In this document: positions 63,971 to 64,000 of the stretch, piece by piece
How the letters are laid out: each line of letters opens with the position of its first letter
Position numbering within the stretch: position 1 is the stretch's first letter
Assembly (NCBI RefSeq): GCF_947172395.1
Contig: NC_069104.1
Span: 8,831,355 to 8,895,354, forward strand
Source: Bicyclus anynana
Taxonomy: Eukaryota; Arthropoda; Insecta; Lepidoptera; Nymphalidae
Length of the DNA: 64,000 bases
Direction: 5' to 3'
Notes under the pieces: model-generated
The model's database searches: none
Seen by the model: the letters and a program-made list of their open reading frames with translations, nothing else
Told to the model about the DNA's origin: nothing
Made by a program: the position numbers and the translations under genes

Positions 63971-64000
63971 TTTAGAGAGTTCAGATACACAAGTGGATGT

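Noticed and set aside
27280..64000. Hidden multi-gene system in the right half
   Set aside because: All longer frames are transposon reverse transcriptase, repeat readings, or unsupported; no neighbouring set of unrecognised genes was found.

Overview
This window is a piece of an AT-rich eukaryotic nuclear genome, almost certainly a moth or butterfly (Lepidoptera). The evidence is the compact multi-exon genes with GT-AG introns, the orthology of the genes to known insect and human families, and a dense load of repeats of lepidopteran type: tRNA-derived SINEs, RTE-type LINE 3' ends with (GAT)n tails, small Helitrons ending in CTAG, and many foldback MITEs. Family names used here for repeats (SINE-A, MITE-P and so on) are labels for this report only; no database was searched.

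Gene-bearing part, about 1-27.3 kb. From left to right: a dUTPase gene (+, three exons, 1207-3752); a single-exon BLOC1S4/cappuccino gene (-, 3868-4329) whose stop codon is only 115 bp from the dUTPase stop; a ten-exon RASSF8 gene (+, 4992-14590, 460 aa) that diverges from BLOC1S4; a four-exon ING1/2-type PHD-finger gene (-, 20843-24629, 277 or 280 aa) tail-to-tail with RASSF8; and a putative first coding exon (+, 27221-27279) head-to-head with the ING gene. The proteins act in separate housekeeping roles: nucleotide-pool hygiene, lysosome-related organelle biogenesis, junction/Ras-association scaffolding, and H3K4me3-linked chromatin control. They are neighbours rather than a pathway.

Repeat-rich part, about 27.3-64 kb. 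I find no further exon of a recognisable protein. The stretch is either a very long first intron of the 27.2-kb gene or intergenic DNA. It is packed with SINEs, RTE fragments, Helitrons and palindromic elements. The most informative are a 1.16-kb 5'-truncated RTE-like reverse transcriptase copy with an intact 360-codon frame and a perfect 15-bp target-site duplication (40900-42055), a SINE nested inside a palindromic MITE with a 10-bp duplication (54409-54693), an inverted pair of segments 8 kb apart that both carry a short, conserved reading frame of unknown nature (45098-46090 and 53171-53830), and three copies of a MITE that each carry a perfect match to the CTCF consensus.

I did not find a coherent, previously undescribed multi-gene system. 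The points most worth a second look are regulatory and evolutionary: E2F sites before dUTPase, overlapping convergent 3' ends, a SINE whose tail probably supplies the branch point of RASSF8 exon 7, a tandem acceptor in the ING gene, and the CTCF-like MITEs.
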